The position numbers and the translations under genes were made by a program. A stretch of DNA of 64,000 nucleotides, from positions 310,001 through 374,000 of the forward strand of contig NZ_FOJU01000001.1 of assembly GCF_900111875.1 (NCBI RefSeq), given 5' to 3'. Shown here one piece after another: positions 1 through 9,836 of this stretch; the stretch's first letter is position 1; each line of letters begins with the position of its first letter. Under the pieces are notes generated by a model. It was not told where the DNA came from and made no database searches. It saw nothing but the letters and a program-made list of their open reading frames with translations. The stretch is from Poseidonocella pacifica (lineage in GTDB: Bacteria > Pseudomonadota > Alphaproteobacteria > Rhodobacterales > Rhodobacteraceae).

Positions 1-782
1 CGAAGAACCTGCACCAAGACGCCCTCGCCAAGGCGGAGAAACGCGACAAGTTCGTGGCGATGGTCGAGATCCGCAACGAGAAGCTGATCGCAGCGGGCCG
101 CCCCGAGGACGTCAAGAGCGTCGCCTATACCGGCGCGCCATCTTACTACGAACAGATCTGGACCTCGATCAAGACGGTCTTTTTCGGGTTCCTCGTGGCC
201 ACCATCGTCGCTGTTCCGCTCGGGATTGCGGCGGGGCTTTCGGCCACGGCCAATGCCGCGCTCAACCCGCTGATCCAGATTTTCAAACCGGTCTCGCCGC
301 TGGCGTGGCTCCCCATCGTGACGATGGTGGTCTCTGCGGTCTACGTTACGGAAGATGGCCTTTTCGCCAAGAGTTTTCTTGTCTCTGCCATTACCGTCAC
401 GCTTTGCTCGCTCTGGCCGACGCTGATCAACACGTCGCTCGGGGTCGCCTCCATCGACAAGGATCTGGTGAACGTCTCCAAGGTGCTCAAGATGAACACC
501 TGGACCAAGATCACCAAGCTGGTCCTGCCCTCGGCACTGCCGCTGATCTTCACCGGTCTGCGCCTGTCGCTCGGGGTTGGCTGGATGGTTCTGATCGCCG
601 CAGAGATGCTGGCGCAGAACCCGGGTCTGGGAAAATTCGTCTGGGATGAGTTTCAGAACGGGTCTTCCAGTTCGCTCGCCAAGATCATGGTTGCGGTTCT
701 CACCATCGGCATCATCGGTTTTCTGCTCGATCGGGTGATGTTCGCGCTGCAATCCCTTTTCACCTTCTCCAACAATCGGTGA
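1..782 (+). CDS. nrtB: Nitrate ABC transporter permease NrtB (5' partial)
   Basis: The reading frame is open from the first codon of the window (position 3), so the true start lies upstream. The visible part is the inner-membrane permease of a nitrate/nitrite ABC importer. It has several hydrophobic segments, and the family-typical C-terminal stretch [17 protein letters not shown] identifies NrtB rather than a taurine or sulfonate permease. An EAA-like cytoplasmic loop is seen around [11 protein letters not shown]. The stop overlaps the start region of the ATPase gene that follows, so the two are probably translated together. Certain as a permease of this family; nitrate as substrate also rests on the downstream nirBD-nasA genes. 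Confidence 0.93.
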   Translation, partial: KNLHQDALAKAEKRDKFVAMVEIRNEKLIAAGRPEDVKSVAYTGAPSYYEQIWTSIKTVFFGFLVATIVAVPLGIAAGLSATANAALNPLIQIFKPVSPLAWLPIVTMVVSAVYVTEDGLFAKSFLVSAITVTLCSLWPTLINTSLGVASIDKDLVNVSKVLKMNTWTKITKLVLPSALPLIFTGLRLSLGVGWMVLIAAEMLAQNPGLGKFVWDEFQNGSSSSLAKIMVAVLTIGIIGFLLDRVMFALQSLFTFSNNR

Positions 783-2503
783 TCCCAATGGACGTGATCG
801 AATTCAAGAACGTCACCAAGACCTTCGGAGAGGGCATTCATGCAACGGATGTGCTCAAAGAGATCAACCTTTCGGTTCAGGAAGGCGAGTTTCTCGTGCT
901 GCTGGGCTTCTCCGGGACGGGCAAGACGACACTCATCAACCTGATGGCGGGGCTGGAGCGCCCCTCCCGAGGAGAGGTGACCTTTCGCGGCAAGACCATC
1001 GAGGGGCCGGGGCCGGAACGGGGCGTGATCTTTCAGAACTATTCGCTCATGCCGTGGCTGACGGTACAGGGCAATGTCGCGCTTGCGGTACAGACCGTCT
1101 TTCCCAAGATGCCGAAGGCAGAGCGGGAGGCAAAGGTCGCCCATTACATCAGGATGGTCGGGCTCGCCCATGCCGCGGCACGGCGTCCGGCGGAGCTTTC
1201 GGGCGGTATGCGCCAACGGGTCAATGTCGCCCGGGCGCTGGCCATGAACCCCGAGGTGCTGTTGCTCGATGAGCCGCTCTCGGCGCTCGATGCGCTGACG
1301 CGGGCGAACCTCGGGGATGAGATCGAGCAGATCTGGAACGAGGACAAGAAAACCTGCGTACTGATCACCAACGACGTGGATGAGGCGATCCTGCTGGCTG
1401 ACCGGATCATCCCGCTCAACCCCGACGGGACGCTGGGGGAGGAAGTGCGGGTCAGTCTGCCCCGCCCGCGTGATCGCTCCGCGATGAACCACGATGAGAC
1501 GTTCAAGGCGCTGCGGGCACAGGTCACGAACTACCTGATGGACGTCGGGATCGAGGCGAAGGTCGAAGGGACGCGCCTTTTGCCGGATGTGACCCCGATC
1601 CACGGAATGCCCGCCGCGGTGGCAAAAGCGCAGGAAGGGCTCATCGAAGAACGCTTTCTCGACTTCTCGCAACTGCACAAGATCTATCCGACGCCCAAGG
1701 GGCCGCTGTCCGTGGTGGAGGATTTCAACCTGAAGGTCGACAAGGGGGAGTTCATCTCCCTGATCGGTCACTCGGGTTGTGGCAAGTCGACCGTGCTCAC
1801 CATGGCGGCGGGACTCAACGATATCTCCAAGGGGGCGATCAAGCTCGACGGTCGGCACGTGGAGGGGGCGGATCCCGAACGGGCGGTGGTGTTTCAATCG
1901 CCGTCACTCTTCCCGTGGCTGACCGCCAAGGAGAACGTCGCGGTGGGGGTGGACAAGGTCTATCCCGGCGCGAACCGGGCCGAGCGGCAAGACATTGTGG
2001 AATATTACCTGGAGCGTGTGGGTTTGGGGGAGTCCATGGACAAGCCCGCGACGGAGCTGTCCAACGGGATGAAGCAGCGGGTCGGGATCGCGCGCGCCTT
2101 CGCGCTTTCACCAAAACTCTTGCTGCTCGATGAACCCTTCGGGATGCTCGACAGCCTCACCCGCTGGGAGCTGCAGGAAGTGCTCATGGAGGTCTGGTCC
2201 CGCACCAAGGTGACGGCGATCTGTGTCACCCATGATGTGGATGAGGCGATCCTGCTGGCCGACCGCGTGGTGATGATGACCAACGGACCACAAGCGACGA
2301 TCGGCCGGATCGTGGATGTGGATCTGCCCCGTCCGCGCACCCGCAAGGCGCTTCTGGAACACCCCGACTATTACCTCTACCGCGAGCAGGTGCTGAGTTT
2401 CCTCGAGGAGTACGAGCACGGAGCCACGGGCAAGAGCGCCGGTGCGACAGCCCCCGGAAAGACCGTCAAGCCCGGTGAGACCGCCAAGAAGGAGGCCGCG
2501 TGA
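779..2503 (+). CDS. Nitrate ABC transporter, fused double ATP-binding protein (NrtC/NrtD-like)
   Basis: A 574-residue protein with two complete ABC nucleotide-binding domains in one chain. The first has Walker [10 protein letters not shown] (about residue 43), signature LSGGMRQRV and Walker B LLLDEP. The second has Walker [10 protein letters not shown] (about residue 330), signature LSNGMKQRV and Walker B LLLDEP. It would energise the NrtB permease as a single polypeptide in place of separate NrtC and NrtD subunits, and it lacks the substrate-binding domain that cyanobacterial NrtC carries. The C-terminus ends in a short Gly/Lys/Thr-rich tail. Start is GTG at 779, overlapping the nrtB stop, or ATG at 788. 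Confidence 0.9.
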   Translation: MIPMDVIEFKNVTKTFGEGIHATDVLKEINLSVQEGEFLVLLGFSGTGKTTLINLMAGLERPSRGEVTFRGKTIEGPGPERGVIFQNYSLMPWLTVQGNVALAVQTVFPKMPKAEREAKVAHYIRMVGLAHAAARRPAELSGGMRQRVNVARALAMNPEVLLLDEPLSALDALTRANLGDEIEQIWNEDKKTCVLITNDVDEAILLADRIIPLNPDGTLGEEVRVSLPRPRDRSAMNHDETFKALRAQVTNYLMDVGIEAKVEGTRLLPDVTPIHGMPAAVAKAQEGLIEERFLDFSQLHKIYPTPKGPLSVVEDFNLKVDKGEFISLIGHSGCGKSTVLTMAAGLNDISKGAIKLDGRHVEGADPERAVVFQSPSLFPWLTAKENVAVGVDKVYPGANRAERQDIVEYYLERVGLGESMDKPATELSNGMKQRVGIARAFALSPKLLLLDEPFGMLDSLTRWELQEVLMEVWSRTKVTAICVTHDVDEAILLADRVVMMTNGPQATIGRIVDVDLPRPRTRKALLEHPDYYLYREQVLSFLEEYEHGATGKSAGATAPGKTVKPGETAKKEAA

Positions 2504-3432
2504 TGGAACTCGCACTCGACAGACCGGTAAAGACTTTTGTGGAGGTAACCGAAGTCTGGGTTCCCAAGGGCGATACGCTCGTCCTTGCCGAGGGGTACTA
2601 TGGCACCCTGACGGCGTTCGAGGAGGCGTCCCGGCAGACGGCATTCGCGAAGGGCGAAGGCTTGCCGGGCAAGGCTTGGGCCGAGGCGCGGCCAGTCGTG
2701 CTCAAGGGGTTCGACGGGTCCTATTTCAAACGCATCGAGGCAGCGCGCGAGGCAGGTCTGACCAGTGCGGTCGCAATCCCCGTCTTTGCCGGGAAAGAGC
2801 TGAAGGCGGTTCTGGTTGTTCTTTGCGGTGACGATGAGAACCGAACCGGTGCCATCGAGGTCTGGGCGGAGAAGGACGGTGTCCTGATGCTCGACGATGG
2901 GTATTACGGCGCTGCCAAGCACTTCGAATGGGTGTCGCAGCACACGCAGTTTCCGCGCGGGCAGGGGCTTCCCGGCGGGGTCTGGTCTGCGGAAACGCCG
3001 ATCCTGATGCGCGATCTTGGCTCCGGCTATCGGTTTGTCCGGGCCGAAAGCGCTGGCAAGGCGGGGTTGACGACCGGGCTGGGCCTGCCGGTTCCTGTAC
3101 CGGGCGGCAAGAGCTTTGTCCTGACACTGCTTTCGGCCCTCGGGACGCCCATCGCGCGCCGCTTCGAAATCTGGGATGCACGCCGTGCGGGACGCGGTGA
3201 AGCAGTCCTGATCGACGGAATATGCGCCCGCGAGGGGCCGCTCTGGACCGGCGAGGCAGAGCCGGAACGCAAAGTGTCCGCGTGGCAAGGTCTTGTGGGC
3301 CGCGCGCTCGGGACCGGTGTGCCGGTGGTCGAGAGCGGCGTGCCGGGCCTCTCGGCGGGCTATGACACGATGACCGCCCTTCCGATCCATCGCGCGGGCG
3401 AGGTTTCCCACATCGTCGCCTGGTATTGCTGA
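2500..3432 (+). CDS. Three-module GAF-like domain protein in the nitrate operon
   Basis: 310 residues made almost entirely of three similar modules at about 17-109, 118-212 and 222-310. Each begins with an E-V/I-W motif. The first two share GYYG and KGEGLPG/RGQGLPG followed by W, and the third keeps only the outline. Each ends in a hydrophobic strand. The pattern fits GAF domains, which bind small ligands or interact with partners. There is no output domain such as HTH, kinase or cyclase. It overlaps the stop of the ATPase gene (GTG 2500 or ATG 2503) and lies 14 bases before nirB, so it is co-transcribed with nitrate assimilation. A nitrate- or redox-sensing or accessory role is inferred only. 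Confidence 0.75.
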   Translation: MMELALDRPVKTFVEVTEVWVPKGDTLVLAEGYYGTLTAFEEASRQTAFAKGEGLPGKAWAEARPVVLKGFDGSYFKRIEAAREAGLTSAVAIPVFAGKELKAVLVVLCGDDENRTGAIEVWAEKDGVLMLDDGYYGAAKHFEWVSQHTQFPRGQGLPGGVWSAETPILMRDLGSGYRFVRAESAGKAGLTTGLGLPVPVPGGKSFVLTLLSALGTPIARRFEIWDARRAGRGEAVLIDGICAREGPLWTGEAEPERKVSAWQGLVGRALGTGVPVVESGVPGLSAGYDTMTALPIHRAGEVSHIVAWYC

Positions 3433-3446
3433 AAGGAACCCCAGAG

Positions 3447-5879
3447 ATGCAAAAACTGGTCGTTATCGGTGCTGGCATGGCCTCTGGCCGCGTGCTGGAG
3501 CACTTGCGGGACACTGCGCCCGATGCCTTCGAGATCACCCTCTTCAACGCGGAGCCGCGCGGAAACTACAACCGCATCATGCTCTCGCCAGTGCTGTCGG
3601 GTGAAAAGAGCTATGAGGAAATCGTCACACATGACGATGGCTGGTACGGAGCGGGCAAGGTCAATTGCCGCTTTGGCGAAAAGGTCATTTCCATCGATCG
3701 CGATCGAAAGGTCGTGGTCGGGGAGAAGGGGGAGGTTTCTTATGACAAGCTGATCATCGGCACGGGCTCGTCTCCCTTCATCATTCCCCTTCCGGGGCAC
3801 GACAAGCCAGGCGTCGTGGCCTACCGCGATCTCGAGGACACGAATGCGATGATCGAGGCCGCTGGCAAGCCCGGATCCCGCGCTGTGGTCATCGGCGGTG
3901 GGCTTCTGGGTCTGGAGGCAGCGGCGGGCCTGCGCCTTCGGGGGATGGATGTGACCGTTCTGCATATCATGGGTCACCTCATGGAGCGGCAACTCGACGA
4001 GGCGGCGGGGTATCTTCTGAAGAAGGATCTGGAAAAGCGCGGGATCGACGTTTTGCTGCGCGCCTCCACCAAGGAGATCCGAGGTCGCGATCGGGTCGAG
4101 GATGTTTTGCTCGAGGATGGCACCGTCCTGCCCGCCGATATCGTGGTCATGGCTGTGGGCATCCGTCCGTCGGTACAACTTGCCAAGGATGCCGGACTCG
4201 ACTGTGGGCGCGCCATCATTGTCGATGCCCAGATGCAAACCTCCGATCCCGCGATCTATGCGGTCGGCGAATGCGTGGAGTTTGACGGCAACATCTTCGG
4301 GCTTGTCGCGCCTCTGTACGATCAGGCAAAGGTTCTGGCCAGATCCCTGCTTGGTGAAGTCGATGCCTTCGCGATGCGCGAGCTGTCTACCAAGCTCAAG
4401 GTCACCGGCTGTGATCTCTTCTCCGCGGGCGATTTCGCCGAGGGAGAGGGGCGCGAGGATATCGTGTTTCGTGACCCGGCACGCGGCGTCTACAAGCGGC
4501 TCGTGATCGAGGAGGACCGACTTGTCGGAGCGGTCATGTATGGCGATACCGGCGACGGAAACTGGTACTTTGGCCTGATCAAGGACGGAACGGATGTCTC
4601 GGCCATGCGCGAGACGTTGATTTTCGGACCGGCCTATCAGGGGGGTGCCTCGGCGGACCCTTTGGCGGCCGTTGCAGCCTTGCCGGATGATGCGGAAATC
4701 TGCGGCTGCAACGGCGTATGCAAGGGCGATATCGTATCCGCCATCGAAGCGGGCGCGGGCGATCTCGGGGCCATCCGGGCGACAACCAAGGCCAGCGCCT
4801 CCTGCGGGACATGCACTGGCCTTGTCGAGCAGGTGCTTGCGGTCACGCTCGGCGACGATTTCCAGATGCCGGCGGCGCAACCTGTCTGCGGCTGCACCGA
4901 TCTCACCCACGAAGATGTTCGGCGTCTGATCAAGGCGCAGGAGCTCAAATCGCAGCCCGCCGTCTGGCAGGAATTGGGGTGGAAGACGCCGAACGGTTGT
5001 CACGTTTGCCGCCCGGCGGTGAACTTCTATCTGCTTGCGGACTGGCCGCTCGATTACCAGGACGACCCGCAGAGCCGTTTCGTCAACGAGCGCAACCACG
5101 CCAACATCCAGAAAGACGGTACCTATTCGGTGATGCCCCGGATGTGGGGGGGGATGACCAATGCGCAGGAATTGCGCGCGATCGCGGATGCCGCTGACAA
5201 GTACAATGCCGTGGTCAAGGTGACGGGCGGCCAGCGGATCGACCTGCTCGGCATCAAGAAAGAGGACCTCCCGGCAATCTGGTCGGACATGAACGATGCC
5301 GGAATGGTGTCGGGGCATGCCTATACCAAGGGGCTGCGCACGGTGAAGACTTGCGTCGGCTCGGACTGGTGCCGGTTCGGCACGCAGGATTCCACGGGTC
5401 TCGGCATCATTCTGGAAAAGCGGCTCTGGGGGTCATGGACCCCGCACAAGGTCAAGTTGGGTGTGTCAGGGTGTCCGCGCAATTGCGCCGAGGCGACGTG
5501 CAAGGATGTCGGGATCATCTGTGTCGATAGCGGCTATCAGATCGGTGTGGGCGGGGCTGCCGGCATGGACGTAAAGGAGGTCGAGCGCCTGCACGATGCC
5601 CGGACCGAGGAGGAGACGATCGAATGGACCGTCGCTTTTGTCCAGCTCTACCGCGAACACGCGAAATACCTCGACCGTGCTTACAAATGGATCGCCAAAG
5701 TCGGCCTCGATTGGGTCAGGGACACACTGGCGGATGACGCAGAGCGCGCCGCGCTGGTGGAGCGCTTCGACATCTCGCAATCCGTTTACCAGAAAGACCC
5801 GTGGGCAGAGCGCGCAAGCCCCGAGGCGGCCCGCCACTTCAAGCCGCTTGCAGATTTGACATTGGAGGCAGCCGAATGA
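3447..5879 (+). CDS. nirB: Assimilatory nitrite reductase [NAD(P)H], large subunit
   Basis: Reduces nitrite to ammonium in the cytoplasm using NAD(P)H. The 810 residues show an N-terminal FAD/NAD(P)-binding oxidoreductase region (VVIGAGMASG at residue 4 and a second dinucleotide motif VVIGGGLLGLEAA), then a BFD-type [2Fe-2S] region with CGCNGVC and CGTC (about 419-461), and a C-terminal sirohaem/[4Fe-4S] domain. The cofactor cysteines are in CVGSDWC (about 635) and CPRNCAEATC (about 674). ATG 3447, preceded by GAAAGGAA, is preferred to an upstream TTG. It is followed directly by nirD with a one-codon overlap. Confidence 0.97.
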   Translation: MQKLVVIGAGMASGRVLEHLRDTAPDAFEITLFNAEPRGNYNRIMLSPVLSGEKSYEEIVTHDDGWYGAGKVNCRFGEKVISIDRDRKVVVGEKGEVSYDKLIIGTGSSPFIIPLPGHDKPGVVAYRDLEDTNAMIEAAGKPGSRAVVIGGGLLGLEAAAGLRLRGMDVTVLHIMGHLMERQLDEAAGYLLKKDLEKRGIDVLLRASTKEIRGRDRVEDVLLEDGTVLPADIVVMAVGIRPSVQLAKDAGLDCGRAIIVDAQMQTSDPAIYAVGECVEFDGNIFGLVAPLYDQAKVLARSLLGEVDAFAMRELSTKLKVTGCDLFSAGDFAEGEGREDIVFRDPARGVYKRLVIEEDRLVGAVMYGDTGDGNWYFGLIKDGTDVSAMRETLIFGPAYQGGASADPLAAVAALPDDAEICGCNGVCKGDIVSAIEAGAGDLGAIRATTKASASCGTCTGLVEQVLAVTLGDDFQMPAAQPVCGCTDLTHEDVRRLIKAQELKSQPAVWQELGWKTPNGCHVCRPAVNFYLLADWPLDYQDDPQSRFVNERNHANIQKDGTYSVMPRMWGGMTNAQELRAIADAADKYNAVVKVTGGQRIDLLGIKKEDLPAIWSDMNDAGMVSGHAYTKGLRTVKTCVGSDWCRFGTQDSTGLGIILEKRLWGSWTPHKVKLGVSGCPRNCAEATCKDVGIICVDSGYQIGVGGAAGMDVKEVERLHDARTEEETIEWTVAFVQLYREHAKYLDRAYKWIAKVGLDWVRDTLADDAERAALVERFDISQSVYQKDPWAERASPEAARHFKPLADLTLEAAE

Positions 5880-6208
5880 ACTGGATCGACGTGGGCCATA
5901 TCGACGACATCCCCCTGCGGGGCGCCCAGATCGTCAAGACGAGCATCGGATGCGTGGCCGTATTTCGCACCGACGAGCAGGAGGTCTTTGCCACATCCAA
6001 CAGCTGTCCGCACAAGGGGGGCCCGCTGTCCGAAGGGATCGTGCATGGCCGCAAGGTGACCTGTCCCTTGCACAACTGGGTGTTCTCGCTGGAGACCGGC
6101 GTGGCACAGGGCGCGGATGCGGGGCAGATCGCCACCTATCCGGTGCGGCTCGATGGGGGCCGGGTGCTGCTTGATCTCGACGAAATCGGCAAGCGGAGCG
6201 CCGCCTGA
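5876..6208 (+). CDS. nirD: Nitrite reductase small subunit, Rieske-type
   Basis: 110-residue partner of NirB. Unlike many NirD proteins, whose Rieske fold lacks the cluster, this one keeps both cluster-ligand motifs, CPHKGG and CPLHNW, so it probably binds a [2Fe-2S] centre and passes electrons. The start codon overlaps the nirB stop (ATGA), and its own stop overlaps the nasA start, showing a tight operon. Confidence 0.95.
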   Translation: MNWIDVGHIDDIPLRGAQIVKTSIGCVAVFRTDEQEVFATSNSCPHKGGPLSEGIVHGRKVTCPLHNWVFSLETGVAQGADAGQIATYPVRLDGGRVLLDLDEIGKRSAA

Positions 6209-8823
6209 TGGGGCCCGTCCGCTCCACCTGTCCTTACTGCGGCGTCGGCTGCGGTGTGCTGCTCTCAGCGGATGGGGAGGGCGGGCTCTCAGTCAAGGGC
6301 GATCCGGATCACCCTGCCAACTTCGGGCGGCTCTGCTCCAAGGGATCGGCCCTTGGCGAGACGGTCGGGCTGGAGGGGCGGCTCCTTTCTCCGGTGGTGG
6401 AGGGGCGCAAGACAGATTGGGACAGCGCGCTTGATCTGGTGGCGTCGCGGTTCCGCGATACGGTCGCGGCCCACGGGCCGGACAGCGTGGCGTTTTATGT
6501 CTCGGGTCAGATGCTGACCGAAGATTACTATGTCGCGAACAAACTGATGAAGGGCTTCATCGGCTCGGCCAACATCGATACGAACTCCCGGCTTTGCATG
6601 GCGTCCACCGTGGCCGGTCACAAACGCGCCTTTGGCACCGACACCGTGCCCCAGACCTATGAGGATCTGGAGGAAGCGGACCTGATCGTGCTCGTCGGGT
6701 CCAACATGGCGTGGTGTCATCCAGTGCTGTTCCAGCGGGTGCTCGCGGCCAAGAAAGCACACGGGACACGGGTGATCGTGATCGATCCGCGCCGAACGGC
6801 AAGTTGTGATGGGGCGGACATGCACCTCAAGCTTCGCTCGGGCAGCGACGTGGCCCTCTTCAACCGGCTTTTTGCGGAGATCTGGGACAGCGGCGCGCTT
6901 GACCGGGAATACATTCGTCACATCGACGGTTTCGATGAAACTCTGGCTGCGGCAGGCGTGGCGGACCTCTCGGTAACCGGCCTGACCGAAGCGGAGGTTG
7001 CCGCCTTCTGCCGCATATGGATCGGGACCGAGAAGGTCGTCACCGTGTTTAGTCAGGGCGTCAATCAATCCACCTCGGGGTCCGACAAGGTCAACGCGAT
7101 CCTCAACTGTCATCTTGCGACGGGGCGCGTGGGCAAGCCCGGATGCGGCCCGCTCAGCGTTACCGGACAACCCAACGCCATGGGTGGGCGGGAGGTCGGC
7201 GGGCTGGCCAACATGCTTGCCTGCCACCTTGATTTGGAGAACCCCGATCATCGACGCGCCGTGCGGGATTTCTGGTCCGCGCCCGCCATGCCGGAGGCCC
7301 CCGGCCTCAAGGCTGTCGATATGTTCCGTGCGGTGGGCGAGGGGCGGATCAAGGCGCTCTGGATCATTCACACCAATCCCGCTGTCTCGATGCCGGAGGC
7401 GGATGCCGTGCGCGATGCGATTGCCGCCTGCGATTTTACGGTGATCAGCGAGATTACTCCTGAAACGGATACGGCGCGGCTCTGTGACGTGCTGTTGCCT
7501 GCGACGGCTTGGGCTGAGAAAGATGGTACGGTGACAAATTCCGACCGCACCATAAGCCGCCAGCGTACTGCGCTACCCATTCCGGGGGAGGCGCGGCCGG
7601 ATTGGGCGATCCTTGCCGAAGTAGGGCGGCGCATGGGCTGGAGCGCGGCGTTCGATTATGAAAGCCCGGCGGAGATCTTCCGCGAGCACGCAGCGCTTTC
7701 AGGCATAGCGGGCGGCTTTGGCCGTGATTTCGATATCTCCGGCCTCGCCGATCTCGATGACGCGGGCTACGAGGCCCTCGCGCCGGCGCGCTGGCCCATA
7801 CGGGCGGGACGTCAAGGTGGGCGCTTCTTTGCGGATGGTGCGTTCTTTCATCCCGGAGGGCGTGGTCGGATGATCCCGGTTCGCTACCGGCCGCCAGCGG
7901 CACGCACCGCGCCGCGCTATCCCTTTCGTCTCAACACTGGGCGGATTCGCGATCAGTGGCACACAATGACGCGCACGGCGTTGTCGCCGCGTCTCTCTGC
8001 GCATCTGGCCGAACCCTACCTGGACATTCATCCGCAGGATGCGGCGAACATGGCGCTTGCTCCGGCCGCTCTCGTGCAGGTGCGAAGCCCGGAAGGTAGC
8101 GCGATCCTGCGGGCACGCATCACGAGCGATGTTCTGCCCGGCGAGCTTTTCGCGCCGATGCACTGGACCGGGGAAACGGCGCCTTCGGGGCGGATCGACG
8201 CGGTGGTGGCCGCTGCCACCGATCCGGTTTCCGGCCAACCCGAGAGCAAAGGGTGCGTTGTGGCGGTCGAGCCCTTTCGCGCCGTCTGGTATGGATTTGC
8301 CGTATCGTCGGCCCGGCTTGATCCGACGTGCAGCTATTGGGCGCGGGCCCGAACGCAGGCTGGTTGGCGCGCGGAACTGGCTGGCGGAACGCAGGTGGAA
8401 GATTGGGAAGCCGAGGCACGGCGGCTTTTTGGTTTGCCGGAGGCAGAAGTGCAATCGGTAGAGGACAGGGCGCGCGGCGTTGCCCGTATCGCCCTCCACG
8501 AAAAAGGCCGGTTGCTCGCCGCGATCTTTGTCTCGCCCGAGCCAGTCGCGATCATGCGGGATTATCTTGTCAGTCTTCCGGGGACCGATGCTGCGGACAC
8601 ACTGACCGGGCGCGCGCCCGCTGACCGACCCGACCCTGGCCCTGTGGTGTGTTCCTGCTTCAACATCGGCGCAAACACGATCCTGTCGGCCATCGAAACC
8701 GAAGGGCTCATGACCGTGGACGCCATTGGTGCGGCACTCTCGGCGGGAACGAACTGTGGCTCTTGCCGGTCGGAACTTGCCGGGCTCATCGCGCGCGTAC
8801 GGACGCGCGAAGCCGCCGAATGA
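6208..8823 (+). CDS. nasA: Assimilatory nitrate reductase catalytic subunit
   Basis: 871-residue molybdopterin oxidoreductase that reduces nitrate to nitrite. The N-terminal [4Fe-4S] motif uses C8, C11 and C15 (CPYCGVGC) plus a cysteine in RLCSKGSAL. The Mo-bisMGD region follows, with the molydopterin dinucleotide-binding domain containing NTGRIRDQWHTMTR. The last 60 residues hold a BFD-like [2Fe-2S] domain (CSCFN and CGSC, about residues 811-871), as in NasA proteins that receive electrons through an added cluster. No separate NasB/NasC electron-donor gene is seen nearby; the donor is unknown. The start overlaps the nirD stop and the stop overlaps the next gene. Confidence 0.96.
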   Translation: MGPVRSTCPYCGVGCGVLLSADGEGGLSVKGDPDHPANFGRLCSKGSALGETVGLEGRLLSPVVEGRKTDWDSALDLVASRFRDTVAAHGPDSVAFYVSGQMLTEDYYVANKLMKGFIGSANIDTNSRLCMASTVAGHKRAFGTDTVPQTYEDLEEADLIVLVGSNMAWCHPVLFQRVLAAKKAHGTRVIVIDPRRTASCDGADMHLKLRSGSDVALFNRLFAEIWDSGALDREYIRHIDGFDETLAAAGVADLSVTGLTEAEVAAFCRIWIGTEKVVTVFSQGVNQSTSGSDKVNAILNCHLATGRVGKPGCGPLSVTGQPNAMGGREVGGLANMLACHLDLENPDHRRAVRDFWSAPAMPEAPGLKAVDMFRAVGEGRIKALWIIHTNPAVSMPEADAVRDAIAACDFTVISEITPETDTARLCDVLLPATAWAEKDGTVTNSDRTISRQRTALPIPGEARPDWAILAEVGRRMGWSAAFDYESPAEIFREHAALSGIAGGFGRDFDISGLADLDDAGYEALAPARWPIRAGRQGGRFFADGAFFHPGGRGRMIPVRYRPPAARTAPRYPFRLNTGRIRDQWHTMTRTALSPRLSAHLAEPYLDIHPQDAANMALAPAALVQVRSPEGSAILRARITSDVLPGELFAPMHWTGETAPSGRIDAVVAAATDPVSGQPESKGCVVAVEPFRAVWYGFAVSSARLDPTCSYWARARTQAGWRAELAGGTQVEDWEAEARRLFGLPEAEVQSVEDRARGVARIALHEKGRLLAAIFVSPEPVAIMRDYLVSLPGTDAADTLTGRAPADRPDPGPVVCSCFNIGANTILSAIETEGLMTVDAIGAALSAGTNCGSCRSELAGLIARVRTREAAE

Positions 8824-9776
8824 GCCTTGCGCCTTATGTCAGGATCCTCGGGCGAGGGCCGGGGCGGTCCCGCGCGCTCACTCAGGCTGAGGCCGGCGAG
8901 GCCATGGCGCTCATCATGCAGGGCGAGGCAGAGCCGGAGGCGATTGGCGCGTTGCTGATGCTTCTGCGGATGAAGGGCGAAACCGCGGAAGAGATCGCCG
9001 GGTTCATCAGCGGGGCGCAATCCCAGCTTCCCTCCCTCCCGCCGCCGGACCTTGACTGGTCGAGCTATGCCGCGGGGCGCACGCGGGGACTGCCGTGGTT
9101 CCTGCTCTCGGCGCGGTTGGTGGCTCTGGCCGGGCATCGGGTGCTGTTGCACGGCTGGAATGCCCATGTAGGGGCGGTGCGTGGCGGTCTGCAGGCCGCA
9201 GGGGTGCCGGTCGCCGTAGGGATAGACGAGGTGGGGCCTCTGCTGTCGCGCCAAAATCTGGCATATCTTCCGCTAGAGACGGTCGCGCCCAAACTCCTCG
9301 CTCTGCTGAAGTTGAGGGAGGCCTTTGGCCTGCGTTCTTGCATGAATACCGTGGCGCGGATGCTCAACCCCGGTCAGGCCGAGGCCTGCGTGCAAGGCGT
9401 CTTTCATCCCTCCTATCGGCTGCTTCAGGCGGATGCTGGCGCGCTGATGGGCCTGCGTGCTCTGACAGTGATCAAAGGCGGAGGGGGCGAGTTCGAACGC
9501 AATCCCGCCAAGCCCATCGAGGCCTTTGGGCTGCGGGGTGGCGCGGCATGGGAGTCGGTGTATCCGTCCTTGCTGTCGGCTACGCGCCGGATGGATGATG
9601 GCGAGACGGATCCGGCACGTCTTGCGGAACTCTGGGTCGGAGAGCGCGTCGATCCCTTTGCCACGGCGCTTGTGATCGGTACCGCGGCGATCGCGCTTGA
9701 TACGCTTGGTGTGGAGACTCCCGAGGCGCGGGCGCAGGATCTGTGGAAGAACCGACCGATGACCGTCGAGGCCTGA
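8820..9776 (+). CDS. Glycosyl transferase family protein, TrpD2/YbiB-like (anthranilate phosphoribosyltransferase fold)
   Basis: 318 residues starting at ATG 8820, which overlaps the nasA stop. The N-terminus has the helical domain of anthranilate phosphoribosyltransferase relatives (ALTQAEAGEAMALIMQGE, then LLMLLRMKGET), and the C-terminal part matches the glycosyl-transferase family-3 fold. It is shorter than true TrpD and keeps none of the trp operon context. YbiB/TrpD2 proteins are known to bind nucleic acid rather than make tryptophan. Its place at the end of a nitrate operon suggests a co-regulated but unexplained role. Function here is uncertain; family assignment is fairly firm. Confidence 0.8.
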   Translation: MSLAPYVRILGRGPGRSRALTQAEAGEAMALIMQGEAEPEAIGALLMLLRMKGETAEEIAGFISGAQSQLPSLPPPDLDWSSYAAGRTRGLPWFLLSARLVALAGHRVLLHGWNAHVGAVRGGLQAAGVPVAVGIDEVGPLLSRQNLAYLPLETVAPKLLALLKLREAFGLRSCMNTVARMLNPGQAEACVQGVFHPSYRLLQADAGALMGLRALTVIKGGGGEFERNPAKPIEAFGLRGGAAWESVYPSLLSATRRMDDGETDPARLAELWVGERVDPFATALVIGTAAIALDTLGVETPEARAQDLWKNRPMTVEA

Positions 9777-9836
9777 ACCGTTTGGTGTGGCCGTTGCGTA
9801 TCGCCTATCTTGAGGTTCGAATTCTCCCCTACCCAA

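Noticed and set aside
653-1897. 414-codon minus-strand frame across the nitrate ATPase gene
   Set aside because: Antisense to a strongly supported double ATPase; Arg/His-rich translation without family features.
3360-5318. 652-codon open frame on the minus strand inside nirB
   Set aside because: It lies opposite a clear nirB with all cofactor motifs. Long antisense frames are expected in GC-rich genes, and its translation has no recognisable domain.
6289-7371. 360-codon minus-strand frame inside nasA
   Set aside because: Antisense shadow of nitrate reductase with low-complexity basic composition.
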